NCBI RefSeq assembly: GCF_947077775.1
Contig: NZ_CAMTTE010000001.1
Coordinates: 434,001 to 498,000, forward strand
Direction: 5' to 3'
DNA from: Salinibacter pepae
GTDB taxonomy: Bacteria; Bacteroidota; Rhodothermia; Rhodothermales; Salinibacteraceae
Length of the DNA: 64,000 nucleotides
The notes under the pieces are model-generated. The model was not told where the DNA came from. It saw only the letters and a list, made by a program, of their open reading frames with translations, and did not search any database. Of this stretch, positions 1 through 8,313 are shown piece after piece. The position numbers were made by a program, and so were the translations under genes. Every line of letters starts with the position of its first letter. Position 1 is the stretch's first letter.

Positions 1-1
1 A

Positions 2-58
2 CGCCCGTCCTGGTTTAAAGACTTTATCGACGAGGTGTACGACCAGCCGGGGCCTTAG
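2..58 (+). CDS. C-terminal end of a protein cut by the window start
   Basis: Frame 2 is open from the first base for 18 codons and ends in TAG at 56-58, giving a tail that reads RPSWFKDFIDEVYDQPGP. The other two frames look less protein-like; frame 1 stops after five codons. The mix of aromatic and acidic residues resembles a real protein end in this acidic proteome. Too little is visible to name a family. Confidence 0.4.
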   Translation, partial: RPSWFKDFIDEVYDQPGP

Positions 59-155
59 CAAGGCCCATAGCTCGCCATTGGAAATTGCACTGCTGGATTT
101 TTTATTGCAATAACAGAACCTCTTCGCCAGACCACGTTCCAATCTCTATACTCTC

Positions 156-680
156 ATGTCTCTGAACAACCACCGCGTCGCCGTTCTCCTCGATCGTTCA
201 TTTGAGGACCTCGAATTCTGGGTCCCCACGATGCGGCTCCGCGAAGAAGGCGCCGAGGTCGTGGTCGCCGGCCGGGAGGCCGACGCCTCGTTCACCGGCA
301 AACACGGACTCACGGCCACGACGGACGTGGCCGCCGGCACGCTGGACCCCGACCGTCTGGACGGGGTCGTCGTCCCGGGCGGCTGGGCCCCCGACAAGCT
401 CCGCCGCGACGACGGGGTGCAACACCTCATTCGCGAAATGGACGCCCGAGAAAAGATTGTGGCCCAAATCTGTCACGCCGGCCTCGTGGGCATCTCCGCC
501 GGCATCGTGGACGGCCGCCGGGCCACCGGAAGCACGGGCATCAAGGACGACCTTGTAAACGCCGGGGCCGAGTGGGTGGACGAGGCGGCCTTCCAGGAGG
601 ACCACCTCGTCTGGGGACGCGTCGTGAAGGACATTCCGGCCTTCTGCCGGACCCTCGTGCAGGCCCTCCAAGACGCGTAG
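156..680 (+). CDS. DJ-1/PfpI family protein (PfpI/YhbO-like)
   Basis: This 174-residue protein spans a complete DJ-1/PfpI domain. Members act as glyoxalases, deglycase-like or chaperone-type stress proteins in the cytoplasm. The nucleophile elbow AQICHAG places the reactive Cys at residue 106 followed by His107. An acidic residue in SFEDLE (Glu17 or Glu20) fits the conserved glutamate near the nucleophile. The VVPGG turn near residues 72-76 is typical. The length matches the PfpI/YhbO subfamily. The ATG at 156 is the only good start. The gene converges on sodA, and a strong hairpin lies between them. A stress role next to superoxide dismutase is plausible, but the substrate cannot be told from sequence. 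Confidence 0.88.
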   Translation: MSLNNHRVAVLLDRSFEDLEFWVPTMRLREEGAEVVVAGREADASFTGKHGLTATTDVAAGTLDPDRLDGVVVPGGWAPDKLRRDDGVQHLIREMDAREKIVAQICHAGLVGISAGIVDGRRATGSTGIKDDLVNAGAEWVDEAAFQEDHLVWGRVVKDIPAFCRTLVQALQDA

Positions 681-732
681 GCGGGCCGCTTCGGCGGCCT
701 GCCGCCCCAATGCCTTCCCCCTGCCCCAACGA

Positions 733-766
733 CGAAAAGGGATGGCCGGGCCACCGGCCATCCCTT
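733..766 (-). terminator. Intrinsic terminator of sodA, possibly shared
   Basis: A perfect 13-bp inverted repeat (737-749 with 754-766) has a 4-base loop. On the minus strand it is followed by TTTTCG, so it reads as the end of sodA. It sits between two convergent genes and could also slow transcription from the upstream DJ-1 gene, although the plus-strand side has no T-run. Confidence 0.75.
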
Positions 767-821
767 CAGAACCCCTTTAGGCAATTCGGATCGGCCTTCT
801 TAGGCCCACCGAAAGCCAGGA

Positions 822-1439
822 CTACGCCGCCACAATCTCGTCGTAGTTCTGGCCGACGGCGTCCCAGTCGACGACGTTCCACCACTCGTCGACGTAGGTG
901 CCACGCTCGTTCTGGTAGTTGAGGTAGTAGGAGTGCTCCCACACGTCAATCCCGAGGATGGGCGTGTGTCCCTCCAACAGGGGGTTGTCCTGGTTGGGCG
1001 TGCTGGTCACGGTCACGTCGCCGTTGGGCTGCGCGACGAGCCATCCCCAGCCGCTGCCAAACTGCCCGGTCGCCGCGTCGGCAAAGGCGTCCTTGAAGTC
1101 CTCATAGGAGCCAAAGGCGTCGTGGATGGCGTCCGCCAGGTCTCCATCGGGCGTGCCGCCGCCGTCCGGGGACATGACGTTCCAGAAGAGGCGGTGGTTG
1201 TAAAAGCCGCCCCCGTTCTGGCGCACCGGCGTCTGAACGTCCGCCGGGAGCGTGTCGAGGCCAGCAAGGAGCTCTTCAATCGAGTGCTCCTGGAGGTCGT
1301 CGTGCCCCTCCAGCGCGTTGTTCAGCTTTCGCGTATAGCCGGCGTGGTGCTTGTCGTGGTGGATCCGCATCGTCTGCTCGTCGATGTGCGGCTCCAGGGC
1401 GTCGTAGTCGTACGGCAGGTCAGGAAGGTCAAAAGCCAT
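822..1439 (-). CDS. sodA: Superoxide dismutase, Mn/Fe type
   Basis: This enzyme of 205 residues converts superoxide to oxygen and hydrogen peroxide in the cytoplasm. The N-terminal metal-ligand helix reads [10 protein letters not shown] with His27 as first ligand. The second ligand lies in FYNHRLFW, and the last two are the Asp and His of DVWEHSYY, so all four ligands of the Fe/Mn family are present. Length is normal. I cannot decide between iron and manganese from the sequence alone. The ATG at 1439 gives the usual family N-terminus ([12 protein letters not shown]). A dyad at 1492-1505 lies about 53 bases upstream of the start and could be an operator. Confidence 0.97.
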   Translation of the reverse strand: MAFDLPDLPYDYDALEPHIDEQTMRIHHDKHHAGYTRKLNNALEGHDDLQEHSIEELLAGLDTLPADVQTPVRQNGGGFYNHRLFWNVMSPDGGGTPDGDLADAIHDAFGSYEDFKDAFADAATGQFGSGWGWLVAQPNGDVTVTSTPNQDNPLLEGHTPILGIDVWEHSYYLNYQNERGTYVDEWWNVVDWDAVGQNYDEIVAA

Positions 1440-1491
1440 AAGCCGTTGTCTAATTTGTTGGTGAATACGCCGAAGCTTTTCACTGTGCTAT

Positions 1492-1505
1492 CGTTTGAAC
1501 AAACG
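1492..1505. promoter_or_regulatory. Inverted repeat upstream of sodA
   Basis: CGTTTG-AA-CAAACG forms a perfect 6+6 dyad with a 2-base centre, about 53 bases before the sodA start codon. The spacing is compatible with an operator overlapping the promoter. No regulator family is assigned: it does not match the PerR or Fur box patterns I know. Confidence 0.3.
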
Positions 1506-1602
1506 CCCTCATCTGGATCTTTGTTTTGGCTTCCCAGAGAGTTCGCCCGCCTCAACAATCTGGTCGTTTTCCGGAAAATCTCCTGTTGTCCGGGGCGTTC
1601 TC

Positions 1603-1893
1603 TTAGCCAAGAAGGGCCCGCAGGAGAACCGTTCCGGCCCACAGGAAAAAGACGGCGTAGAGGACCCCACTGGCCCGGTTCCACCACTTCGCAGCCCGTG
1701 CGCGGCCCCGCTGGGTCAGCACGCGGCCGTACGCCGTGCAGCCGCCGGCCCCCCCGAGCAGTCCCAGCCAGGCGGCGTTTCGGTACTGCCCGGCCAGAAG
1801 CATGACGCCAATCCCAAAGACGAGCCCGGCGTATAGCGCCGCGATGGCCGTCCAGTTGAGATTCGATTCCGAAGCGGGGGGCGAAGCAGACAC
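1603..1893 (-). CDS. Small membrane protein, unknown function
   Basis: This 96-residue protein begins at a GTG codon; no ATG is available near the N-terminus. A short polar start is followed by hydrophobic stretches at about residues 15-32, 38-50 and 76-94. The second is Gly-rich (AWLGLLGGAGGC), so three short membrane segments are likely. A basic loop (LTQRGRARAAKWW) between the second and third would face the cytoplasm by the positive-inside rule. I do not recognise the family. It follows the oxidoreductase gene at 1951-3015 on the same strand with a gap of about 57 bases, so they may be co-transcribed. Confidence 0.6.
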   Translation of the reverse strand: MSASPPASESNLNWTAIAALYAGLVFGIGVMLLAGQYRNAAWLGLLGGAGGCTAYGRVLTQRGRARAAKWWNRASGVLYAVFFLWAGTVLLRALLG

Positions 1894-1950
1894 AACGAGC
1901 AGCGTGCTACGGGAAAGAACGTGGGGCGGGGCCCCCGGAGGAGAGGCGTC

Positions 1951-3015
1951 CTACGCCCTCGATGGTTCCTCAACGATTTGTCGCGACGTTCCGTCCACGG
2001 CGAGTGCAAAGTCCGCCCCGAGGGCAGTGGCCGGCGTCTGGTACCCGGCGGGGGCGGTTCCGTCGAGGACCCGCTGGAGGGCCTCCACCGCGGACCGCGC
2101 CGTGAAGGTGTAGGCCTCCGGCCCGTGGAGCCGGGCGGTCGTGACGCCTCCCTCCCGCCCCCGTGCCGAGGCCCAGACCACGGTGCGGCCTTGCTGGCGC
2201 TCCTCGGCGGACGGGCCGGCACGGCCCTGCTCCACGAGCCGTTTTAGGAGTCGCTTCAGGGGGGGCCACGTCAAAATCCCCTGCACGTGCCGGCTGGCCC
2301 GGAGCAGCGACTGCACGAGGAGCGGCACGGCGATGTAGGCGGTGACGTTGGGCACGTCGGTCGAGACCCCGCTCGTCACGACGCTGCCCTCGGGGATGGA
2401 CGTGACCCCGCGGCGCCGGTCCCCAAAGTCGACGTTCCGGCTCGTCCACCCCGGCGGCACGTCGTGCAGCCGCCCCTCCCGGCGCACCACTCCACCCCGC
2501 CCCATCTGCTCGATGAGCGTCTTGAGGGTGCCCTGCGACACCGTCCCTTCGGCGTACAGTGCCACCTCAAGGATGTCGGCGTCCGGGGTACGCTCCGCCA
2601 CGAAGCGTGACAGACAGTCGCTCGGCACCACGTCGAACCCAATGCCGGGAAGCACCATGCAGCCCGCAGCCTCGGCGTCCGCGTCGCGGTCGGCCAGTTT
2701 TCGGAATACGTCCACCTCCCCAGTCAGGTCCAGGTAGTGCGTTCCGGTCTCCAGGCACGCAGCAACCATCGGCGGGGCCGTGCGGACGAAGGGCCCCGCA
2801 CAGTGGAGGGCGACGGAGACATCGTCGAGGGCCGTCCGGAGCCGCTCCGGGTCCGACAGGGACACGGTTCGGGTCGGGAGATCCAGGGCCGTGCCCAGCT
2901 CCGTCAGACGGTCGGCGTTCCGGCCCGCCAGCACGGGCTGGAGCCCGCGTTCGACCGCCGCCCGGGCGATCAGCTGCCCCGTGTAGCCGTAGGCGCCGTA
3001 GATGAGTGCAGACAT
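1951..3015 (-). CDS. Saccharopine-dehydrogenase-like NAD(P)-binding oxidoreductase
   Basis: This protein of 354 residues has an N-terminal Rossmann fold: LIYGAYGYTGQLIARAA carries the dinucleotide loop and LAGRNADRL follows the second strand. This pattern is shared with saccharopine dehydrogenase-like proteins and trans-acting enoyl reductases of polyketide or lipid pathways. The middle (LPGIGFDVVPSDCL) is also typical of that group. The ATG at 3015 puts the first strand directly at the N-terminus; a longer reading to 3069 would overlap the upstream gene. It lies 31 bases after the peptidase gene at 3047-4105, probably in one transcript. The substrate is unknown; true saccharopine dehydrogenase activity is unlikely without other lysine-degradation genes. 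Confidence 0.82.
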   Translation of the reverse strand: MSALIYGAYGYTGQLIARAAVERGLQPVLAGRNADRLTELGTALDLPTRTVSLSDPERLRTALDDVSVALHCAGPFVRTAPPMVAACLETGTHYLDLTGEVDVFRKLADRDADAEAAGCMVLPGIGFDVVPSDCLSRFVAERTPDADILEVALYAEGTVSQGTLKTLIEQMGRGGVVRREGRLHDVPPGWTSRNVDFGDRRRGVTSIPEGSVVTSGVSTDVPNVTAYIAVPLLVQSLLRASRHVQGILTWPPLKRLLKRLVEQGRAGPSAEERQQGRTVVWASARGREGGVTTARLHGPEAYTFTARSAVEALQRVLDGTAPAGYQTPATALGADFALAVDGTSRQIVEEPSRA

Positions 3016-3046
3016 TTGTGGTCCTGGTCCGTGTTGAGAAGACAGT

Positions 3047-4105
3047 TCACGACATCGCGTCCGGTGCAACGGCCCGAAGCCCCAATTCCAAGGTCCGAAA
3101 CTGCAGGTGCATCGCCGTCTTCAGCGGGACGGGACGGATGTCAAACGGCGCGAGCAGCTCGTCCACGTCTTCGCCCCGATCGAGCCGCGCCTTGATGTCC
3201 GGAAGGCGCTCCCGAAGGTTGAGGTACCGTGTGGGTTGGTGTCCGTCCCCCTCCTCACCGCGAACAAGAAACAGAGGGAGTTCCGTCACGAGCGAGAGCG
3301 GGTCGCCCCCCAGCGACGCGACAAACTCCATCGAGCTGTCGTGGAACCGCTCGGCCATCGCGGCATTGCTCTGGGCCTGGAAGTACGTCCGCATGGCGTC
3401 GCCGCGCGGGGTGGTCTGGAAGCCCGGCTCGACCCAGAAGAATCCCTTCTCCCCCTTCCGGTTGTGGTCGTGTAGGGGCAGACCTTTCGCCGCGGCGGCG
3501 CTCGCAAAGTCGTCCCGAAGCGACTGCGTGCGGAAGGTCCAGGGCCGGTTGATGAGCAGCATCGCCCCCTCCCCCGCCGACATGCCGTGCAGGCTGGCGT
3601 GAAGGTCGAACGGCCCGTGCTCCCGCAAAAAGGCCGAGACGTGCGCGTTCTCGGGGCGCATGTTCGGGAATCCGTACTCCAGGTCGCGCCCCGGGCTTTC
3701 CCGAACGGCCTCCGTCAGGTACGCCTCCAAATCCGGCCACGCCTCCATCCAGGCCCGGTTGCGCGCCTCCCCGTCCGGGTTCGTGTGCGGCACGACCACG
3801 AACTGGAAGCGCCGGAGCATCGATTCCATGTCGTCCCGCCGCGCCAGCCCGTTGATGAGAAAGGACCGAAGGGTTTCCGGCCCCACGGGCTCGTCCGCGT
3901 GGTTTCCGGCAATGAGGCTTACCGTGATCGGCCCGGTGCCCACCACCGCCCCGTATAGCATGGTGCCGCCCTCGCTTGGGCCCAGCTCAAGAACGGTCGC
4001 GACATCGGGGTGCTGTGCACAGGCTGACTCAATCGGAGAGCGGACCGTGCCGTGCGCCCGGAAGGTGGGGGCTTCGTCGACGAGGCTCGTTAACGCAAAC
4101 GACAT
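3047..4105 (-). CDS. M14-type zinc carboxypeptidase / deacylase-like protein
   Basis: This protein of 352 residues has the zinc site of the M14 (carboxypeptidase / succinylglutamate desuccinylase) superfamily. His69 and Glu72 sit in AGNHADEP and a later His in DLHASLHG would complete the ligands. VPHTNPDG is the usual substrate-binding stretch after the first zinc ligands. No clear signal peptide is seen, which points to a cytoplasmic peptidase or amidohydrolase. The ATG at 4105 is followed by a polar N-terminus. It is the first gene of a small minus-strand group and is divergent from the cold-shock gene. The true substrate (peptide tail or acylated amino acid) is not resolved. Confidence 0.8.
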   Translation of the reverse strand: MSFALTSLVDEAPTFRAHGTVRSPIESACAQHPDVATVLELGPSEGGTMLYGAVVGTGPITVSLIAGNHADEPVGPETLRSFLINGLARRDDMESMLRRFQFVVVPHTNPDGEARNRAWMEAWPDLEAYLTEAVRESPGRDLEYGFPNMRPENAHVSAFLREHGPFDLHASLHGMSAGEGAMLLINRPWTFRTQSLRDDFASAAAAKGLPLHDHNRKGEKGFFWVEPGFQTTPRGDAMRTYFQAQSNAAMAERFHDSSMEFVASLGGDPLSLVTELPLFLVRGEEGDGHQPTRYLNLRERLPDIKARLDRGEDVDELLAPFDIRPVPLKTAMHLQFRTLELGLRAVAPDAMS

Positions 4106-4197
4106 GCTGACGCGAACAAATCTATGAACGGCGGGACGATTTTGAGGCCGGGATGGGTTCTTGAACCAGCCGCCCTCACGTTCTTTTGCTGGAAAAA

Positions 4198-4226
4198 TTG
4201 ACTTCGAGTTTTGAAAATTATATAAT
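4198..4226 (+). promoter_or_regulatory. Sigma-70-like promoter of the cold-shock gene
   Basis: TTGACT at 4198-4203 and a perfect TATAAT at 4221-4226 are separated by 17 bases. This predicts a transcript start near 4233 and an untranslated leader of about 110 bases before the csp start codon. Long leaders are common in cold-shock genes, where they act as temperature-sensitive RNA elements. The surrounding A/T-rich island stands out from the GC-rich background. Confidence 0.65.
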
Positions 4227-4342
4227 GGATCTCAGATGGCAGACCATTCACATCTGGCGCCACGCCATCGTGGTGTGTGCATCGGACTGCGGATGCTCTG
4301 CCGCGCAGCATACGTTCTTTCGACTGACCTTTCAGCAGCACC

Positions 4343-4558
4343 ATGGCAGAGCGCGAAACGGGAACCGTCAAGTGGTTCAGCAACGAGAAGGGCTACGGGT
4401 TCATCGTCGCTGAGGACCGAGACGAGGATCTGTTTGTCCACTACAGCGAGATTGATACGGAGGGCTTCAAGAGTCTCGACGAGGACGATCGGGTCGAATT
4501 TACGGTCGGGCACACCGACAAGGGGCCCAATGCCCAAGACGTGGTGGTCATCGGATAA
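4343..4558 (+). CDS. Cold-shock domain protein (CspA family)
   Basis: A 71-residue single cold-shock domain binds single-stranded RNA or DNA and melts RNA structure at low temperature. RNP1 is visible as EKGYGFIVAE (normally KGFGFI) and RNP2 as DLFVHYSEI (normally VFVHFSAI). The start GTVKWFSNEKGYG is standard. It is more acidic than the E. coli proteins (EDRDEDL, DEDDRVEF), as expected in a halophile. It stands alone, with its own promoter at 4198-4226 and a likely terminator at 4591-4627. Confidence 0.95.
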   Translation: MAERETGTVKWFSNEKGYGFIVAEDRDEDLFVHYSEIDTEGFKSLDEDDRVEFTVGHTDKGPNAQDVVVIG

Positions 4559-4590
4559 GGGCTGTCTCCGCTCGTCCCATCCCGGAACGT

Positions 4591-4627
4591 GCGCCCCATT
4601 CCACGCGGGATGGGGCGTCTCTCTTGT
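4591..4627 (+). terminator. Likely terminator of the cold-shock gene
   Basis: An 8-bp stem (4592-4599 with 4610-4617) encloses a 10-base loop 33 bases after the csp stop codon. It is followed by TCTCTCTTG, a T-rich but imperfect run. It lies between convergent genes, since the next coding region ends at 4632 on the other strand. Confidence 0.5.
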
Positions 4628-4631
4628 GGGG

Positions 4632-5936
4632 TTAGGGCCGAAACCCGCCCACACGGAGTAGGCGATCGGTGTTGTACTTGGCATCTCGGTAGTAGACGAG
4701 CGCCGTGTAGGTACTGGCCCGTCGGGGTTGCGTTCGGCGCATCTCCTCCGCAAGGCTCGGGTCCGACGTTGAGTAGAAATACTGGTGGCGGCCCTGCTTG
4801 AGGAGGACGCGCCCCTCGTACCGCCTCTGCCGCGCGTTCCAGTCCATGGAGGTGCCCCGGGCCGGGTCCATCCCGCTAAAGCTTCCAGCCACTACCAGGG
4901 GGGCGCCGTAGGGCACCTCGCCGGCGGGCACGAAGGCGAAGGTGGTCTCCACGTACTCGGCAGTAATGCCCGGGTCCGCCTGGGCCGAGAAGGCGCCCCG
5001 GACGACCGTCTGTCCGTTAAGGGCCGGCCCCCTCGATGCCTCCGTGAAGCGGGCGTAGTCGGGATCCAAGAACACCCGGATGGGCGACGGGGTGCGTTCC
5101 ACCCGGGCAATCTGGGCGGTCGACCGGAGTGTGCTGAGGTCGAGTCTGTACTCCGCCGTTGCGGGGGCGTAGGCCCGATCCCGCTCCAGTTCAAATTCCA
5201 GTTTGGGCTGGCGCACCAGTAGCGGACGGTCCTCGCACCGGGTGTCCGCGAGGCGGCCGTTCCGGACAAAGCAAACGGCGTGCCCGAACGGGTCGCCTCG
5301 GATCGCGGACGGCGGGGCGAAACGAGCACGCGGACGGACGGACGGCTGTTGCTGCCCCGGTACCGGAAGCCCCTCGGCGTCCAACTGAAGCCCCCCCTCC
5401 CCCTCCGTCACAAAGAACGGCTGTTCGAAGAGAACCGAGTCCCGGCGCCCCCGCTCGGTCACCCGCAGAACGTAATTGCCACTGATCCGGAACCGAATGT
5501 CGTCGTTGGGGAAGCGGTACCGGTAGTGCACGTACGGCACTTTCGTCCCCCGAGACGGGCGGTAGTCGACGAGGCGATCGTTCTGGAACGATTCCAGGGT
5601 CTGTCCCGGCGAGAGGTCTCGGCGCCACGTCCGGTCGGCATGCTGAAAATAGACGGAAAGCGGGCGCCCCTCCGCCGCCAGGAGATCGAACTCTAGGGTC
5701 AGGCCGTCCCCTCCCGTCATCGACGTGACCGGCAGGCTCTGCTCGTCGTCCCCCTGATACAACTGAACGGTACGGACCGAGGCGGACGGCGGGGCCAGTT
5801 CGGGCTGAACTGTTGCCGGGGCCGGAGCGGACGAGTCGGCCTGTTCCACCTCCTCCGTTGACTTGCACCCCATCGTTAAAGCGACCGCTAGGGCACAAAC
5901 GAGGAGCCCGAACGCCCAACGGGAGACGACGCGCAT
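4632..5936 (-). CDS. DUF5103 lipoprotein, type IX secretion plug-like
   Basis: This protein of 434 residues starts with a lipoprotein signal: a basic N-terminus, a hydrophobic helix and TMGC with the lipid-bearing Cys at residue 24. The rest resembles the DUF5103 family: YFQHADRTWRRDLSP, a FQNDRLVDYRPS stretch, YVHYRYRFPND and a C-terminal YYRDAKYNTDRLL. Family members in Bacteroidota include the plug protein that closes the SprA channel of the type IX secretion system. The ATG at 5936 directly follows the stop codon of the upstream peptidase gene (one base between), which suggests translational coupling. An in-frame ATG at 5957 would add seven residues and overlap that gene. The family match is strong; a role in secretion is inferred. 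Confidence 0.8.
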   Translation of the reverse strand: MRVVSRWAFGLLVCALAVALTMGCKSTEEVEQADSSAPAPATVQPELAPPSASVRTVQLYQGDDEQSLPVTSMTGGDGLTLEFDLLAAEGRPLSVYFQHADRTWRRDLSPGQTLESFQNDRLVDYRPSRGTKVPYVHYRYRFPNDDIRFRISGNYVLRVTERGRRDSVLFEQPFFVTEGEGGLQLDAEGLPVPGQQQPSVRPRARFAPPSAIRGDPFGHAVCFVRNGRLADTRCEDRPLLVRQPKLEFELERDRAYAPATAEYRLDLSTLRSTAQIARVERTPSPIRVFLDPDYARFTEASRGPALNGQTVVRGAFSAQADPGITAEYVETTFAFVPAGEVPYGAPLVVAGSFSGMDPARGTSMDWNARQRRYEGRVLLKQGRHQYFYSTSDPSLAEEMRRTQPRRASTYTALVYYRDAKYNTDRLLRVGGFRP

Positions 5937-5937
5937 G

Positions 5938-8274
5938 TTACCGATTGCGTGGCTCATTGTGGTTGGCGAAAGGGGCACTGTTACACCGAGACGTCTCCGT
6001 TGGGGATTTGCTTGACCCAACCAGCAGTCGAGAGGCATGGTTCGGAACCGGACGGCGAGGCCGACCGGCCCGGTTCGGGGTCCCCGAATCGACTGCCCGC
6101 CTCTCCCACCACGCAAAGACGGAGGCTCGTTCCTCATCTCCGAGCGCCCGGGCCCGGCGTGCCCCCCTGGCGGCCCATCGCCGCGCCGCCGCCATCGAGT
6201 CCGCCCGCAGGGCCGCCTTGGCCCCCCACGCCGCACGCTGCAGTTCCCATGCCCGGTGCCAGGCCCGCGGCCGGCCGGCGCGTACCGGCACACCCAGCCC
6301 CTCCCACAGGGGCAGTGCCCGGCGGTACCGCCGTGCGTCCATCCACCGGACCGCCCGCCAAGCCTGTACCTCGGCGTCCTGGGCCCTCGCCCCCGCCAGG
6401 CGGCGGGCCTGCGCGGCTGCGGAGCCTGCACTCGTGAGCCCCCGAACGGCGGCGGGACGGTCGGCGATCGCGTCCCGGAGGGCGAGGCGGGCCCGAAGGC
6501 CATGGGCGTAGTCCGGCGCCTGTGCCCGGGCTTGGGCGTACAGCGCCCGGGCCGTGTCCGGGGCCCGTCGCAGCACAGCCGCGTCGGCCCCTGCAACCTG
6601 GAGCGGGACCGTCCGGGCCGCCACCGAGAGCGTGTCGATCTGGCGCCACACGGCGTCCGGCCGTCCCTGGGCGAGCCGGTGGCGGGCCAACGCCGCGTGG
6701 GCCGCCGCGTACTGCGGCTGTGCGTCGAGGGCCTTTTTCAGGTGACGTACCATCTCGGTGGTGTCGCGGCGCCGCGCGGCCCGCTGCGCCGTCTGGTAGT
6801 CCCGCCGCGCCGGGGGCACATGGTGGGGACAGTCGGTCTCGAAGAGGGACGGGCGCGTAAACTGCCGGGCGACCACATCGTGGGCCGCCCGCGACACGGT
6901 GGACGCCCGACGAAGATGGGCCGCCCACTCGTTTGCAAGCGTGCCCAGCGACCGTCCGTACACGGTTTCAAAATTCCCCCAGGCGTAGACGCGCCTGAGC
7001 CGCGCCGCGCCGTACTGGTCGAGCAGGTACCGGACGAACGATCCCATCGTGGCGTACGAGACGGGTCCCCGGCTCGTCCAGAAGCCCCAGGGCGACAGCC
7101 GCTGTGCCACCGCCCCCGCCTCGGCGGCGAGCGTGGTGGTCGTGTCGGAATGGGCCGCGGTGCGGACGAGGTCATCGGGGGGCGGCCCCGGCGACGGCGG
7201 CTCCAGGGCCACCGCCCATCCTTCGATGAGTCCCGGTGCCCAGGAGGCCTGAAGCCCGGGCAAGCCGTAGGGACGACTGACGACGTGTGCCAGCTCGTGG
7301 CCCAGGCTCTGCGACACCCGATCGCGGAGCAGGTGCACCTGCGGGGTGTCGAGCCACACCGGCGTCACGCTCGTCGTGCGGGCGCCGGTGAGACGCCCTT
7401 TCGTGTCTGGGTTCGGGTAGATGTAGCTCTGGATTCGAGGGCGTTCCGCGTCGGCTTCCAGGCCCAGCCGGCGCCGCACCCAGTCGTACTCCGCCTCGTG
7501 GGCGGCGGCGAGGTCTGCGGCGGCGGCCGCGTCGACCTGCGTCGAATCGTAGTAGAGGTCAAAGTGGGGCGTCCGCGTGTGCCCGGCAAGGCGCTCTTGC
7601 AGGGAGGCCGCCGTCGTGTTGATCCCGAGGGCAGCGGAGAACGCATACCCTATCCCGAGGACAAGGACACACGCAAGAACGCCCCCCCAGGACCCGTGCC
7701 CCCGCACCCGATGCCCGAGGAGCACAGCCAGCAGGGCCCAGAGCAGCGTCAGGCCCCGAAAGGCAAAGAGCCCCGGGCGAACGGCCAGTTGCTCGTCGTA
7801 AATGGGGCCCAGCACGCCTCCGAAGACATGATTGTAGGTGTAGAACTGCGGATGCAGGCCCAGGTCGTAGAGCGGCCCGGCCACGACGAGAAGCGCTCCG
7901 AGGCCGCTCAGCACCCACCCCGGTCGCGACACCGGCAGTCCCCGAAGCAGATACGCCACCGCCACCGCGAACACGACCGTGATCCCCGGAAACAGGACGT
8001 AGAAAAGAAGTCCCTGTCCCAGGGTGCAATTCGGCGCCCAGGCCTGCGCAAGCAGGAGTACCGCGAGCGGGACGAGAAGGGCCGCCGCCTGGCGCCCCAT
8101 CACCGGCCACACCGACATCGACGTGGCGTCGAACGCCCGAACGGCCGCCCCCCCGCTGATGAAATAGGCCGCCAGGGCCACCACCGCGGCGGACTCGGCC
8201 TGCAACACGTTGAGGAGAGGGATCGGGGCCAACAACAGGCCCAGCACAAGATACGCAGCGGCGGCGCGGCGCAT
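5938..8274 (-). CDS. Integral-membrane HExxH metallopeptidase with helical repeat tail
   Basis: This protein of 778 residues has three parts. Residues 1 to about 220 are very hydrophobic, with around six or seven likely membrane helices. A soluble domain follows, with the zinc motif His326-Glu327-Leu-Ala-His330 and a downstream Glu351 in LIEGWAV, the gluzincin layout of M1 and peptidase-MA enzymes. From about residue 460 on it is alanine- and arginine-rich and helical, resembling TPR repeats (YAAAHAALARHRLAQGRPD). The ATG at 8274 is preferred to a TTG at 8295. Its stop codon lies one base before the next gene. The substrate is unknown; a role in envelope protein turnover is a guess from context. 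Confidence 0.75.
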   Translation of the reverse strand: MRRAAAAYLVLGLLLAPIPLLNVLQAESAAVVALAAYFISGGAAVRAFDATSMSVWPVMGRQAAALLVPLAVLLLAQAWAPNCTLGQGLLFYVLFPGITVVFAVAVAYLLRGLPVSRPGWVLSGLGALLVVAGPLYDLGLHPQFYTYNHVFGGVLGPIYDEQLAVRPGLFAFRGLTLLWALLAVLLGHRVRGHGSWGGVLACVLVLGIGYAFSAALGINTTAASLQERLAGHTRTPHFDLYYDSTQVDAAAAADLAAAHEAEYDWVRRRLGLEADAERPRIQSYIYPNPDTKGRLTGARTTSVTPVWLDTPQVHLLRDRVSQSLGHELAHVVSRPYGLPGLQASWAPGLIEGWAVALEPPSPGPPPDDLVRTAAHSDTTTTLAAEAGAVAQRLSPWGFWTSRGPVSYATMGSFVRYLLDQYGAARLRRVYAWGNFETVYGRSLGTLANEWAAHLRRASTVSRAAHDVVARQFTRPSLFETDCPHHVPPARRDYQTAQRAARRRDTTEMVRHLKKALDAQPQYAAAHAALARHRLAQGRPDAVWRQIDTLSVAARTVPLQVAGADAAVLRRAPDTARALYAQARAQAPDYAHGLRARLALRDAIADRPAAVRGLTSAGSAAAQARRLAGARAQDAEVQAWRAVRWMDARRYRRALPLWEGLGVPVRAGRPRAWHRAWELQRAAWGAKAALRADSMAAARRWAARGARRARALGDEERASVFAWWERRAVDSGTPNRAGRPRRPVPNHASRLLVGSSKSPTETSRCNSAPFANHNEPRNR

Positions 8275-8313
8275 TGACGCATCAACGACAGACAAAACGA
8301 CAACGCTGGGAGC

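Noticed and set aside
6037-8277. Open frame of about 746 codons opposite the membrane peptidase
   Set aside because: Antisense shadow of an Ala/Arg-rich gene; no motif and no start context.
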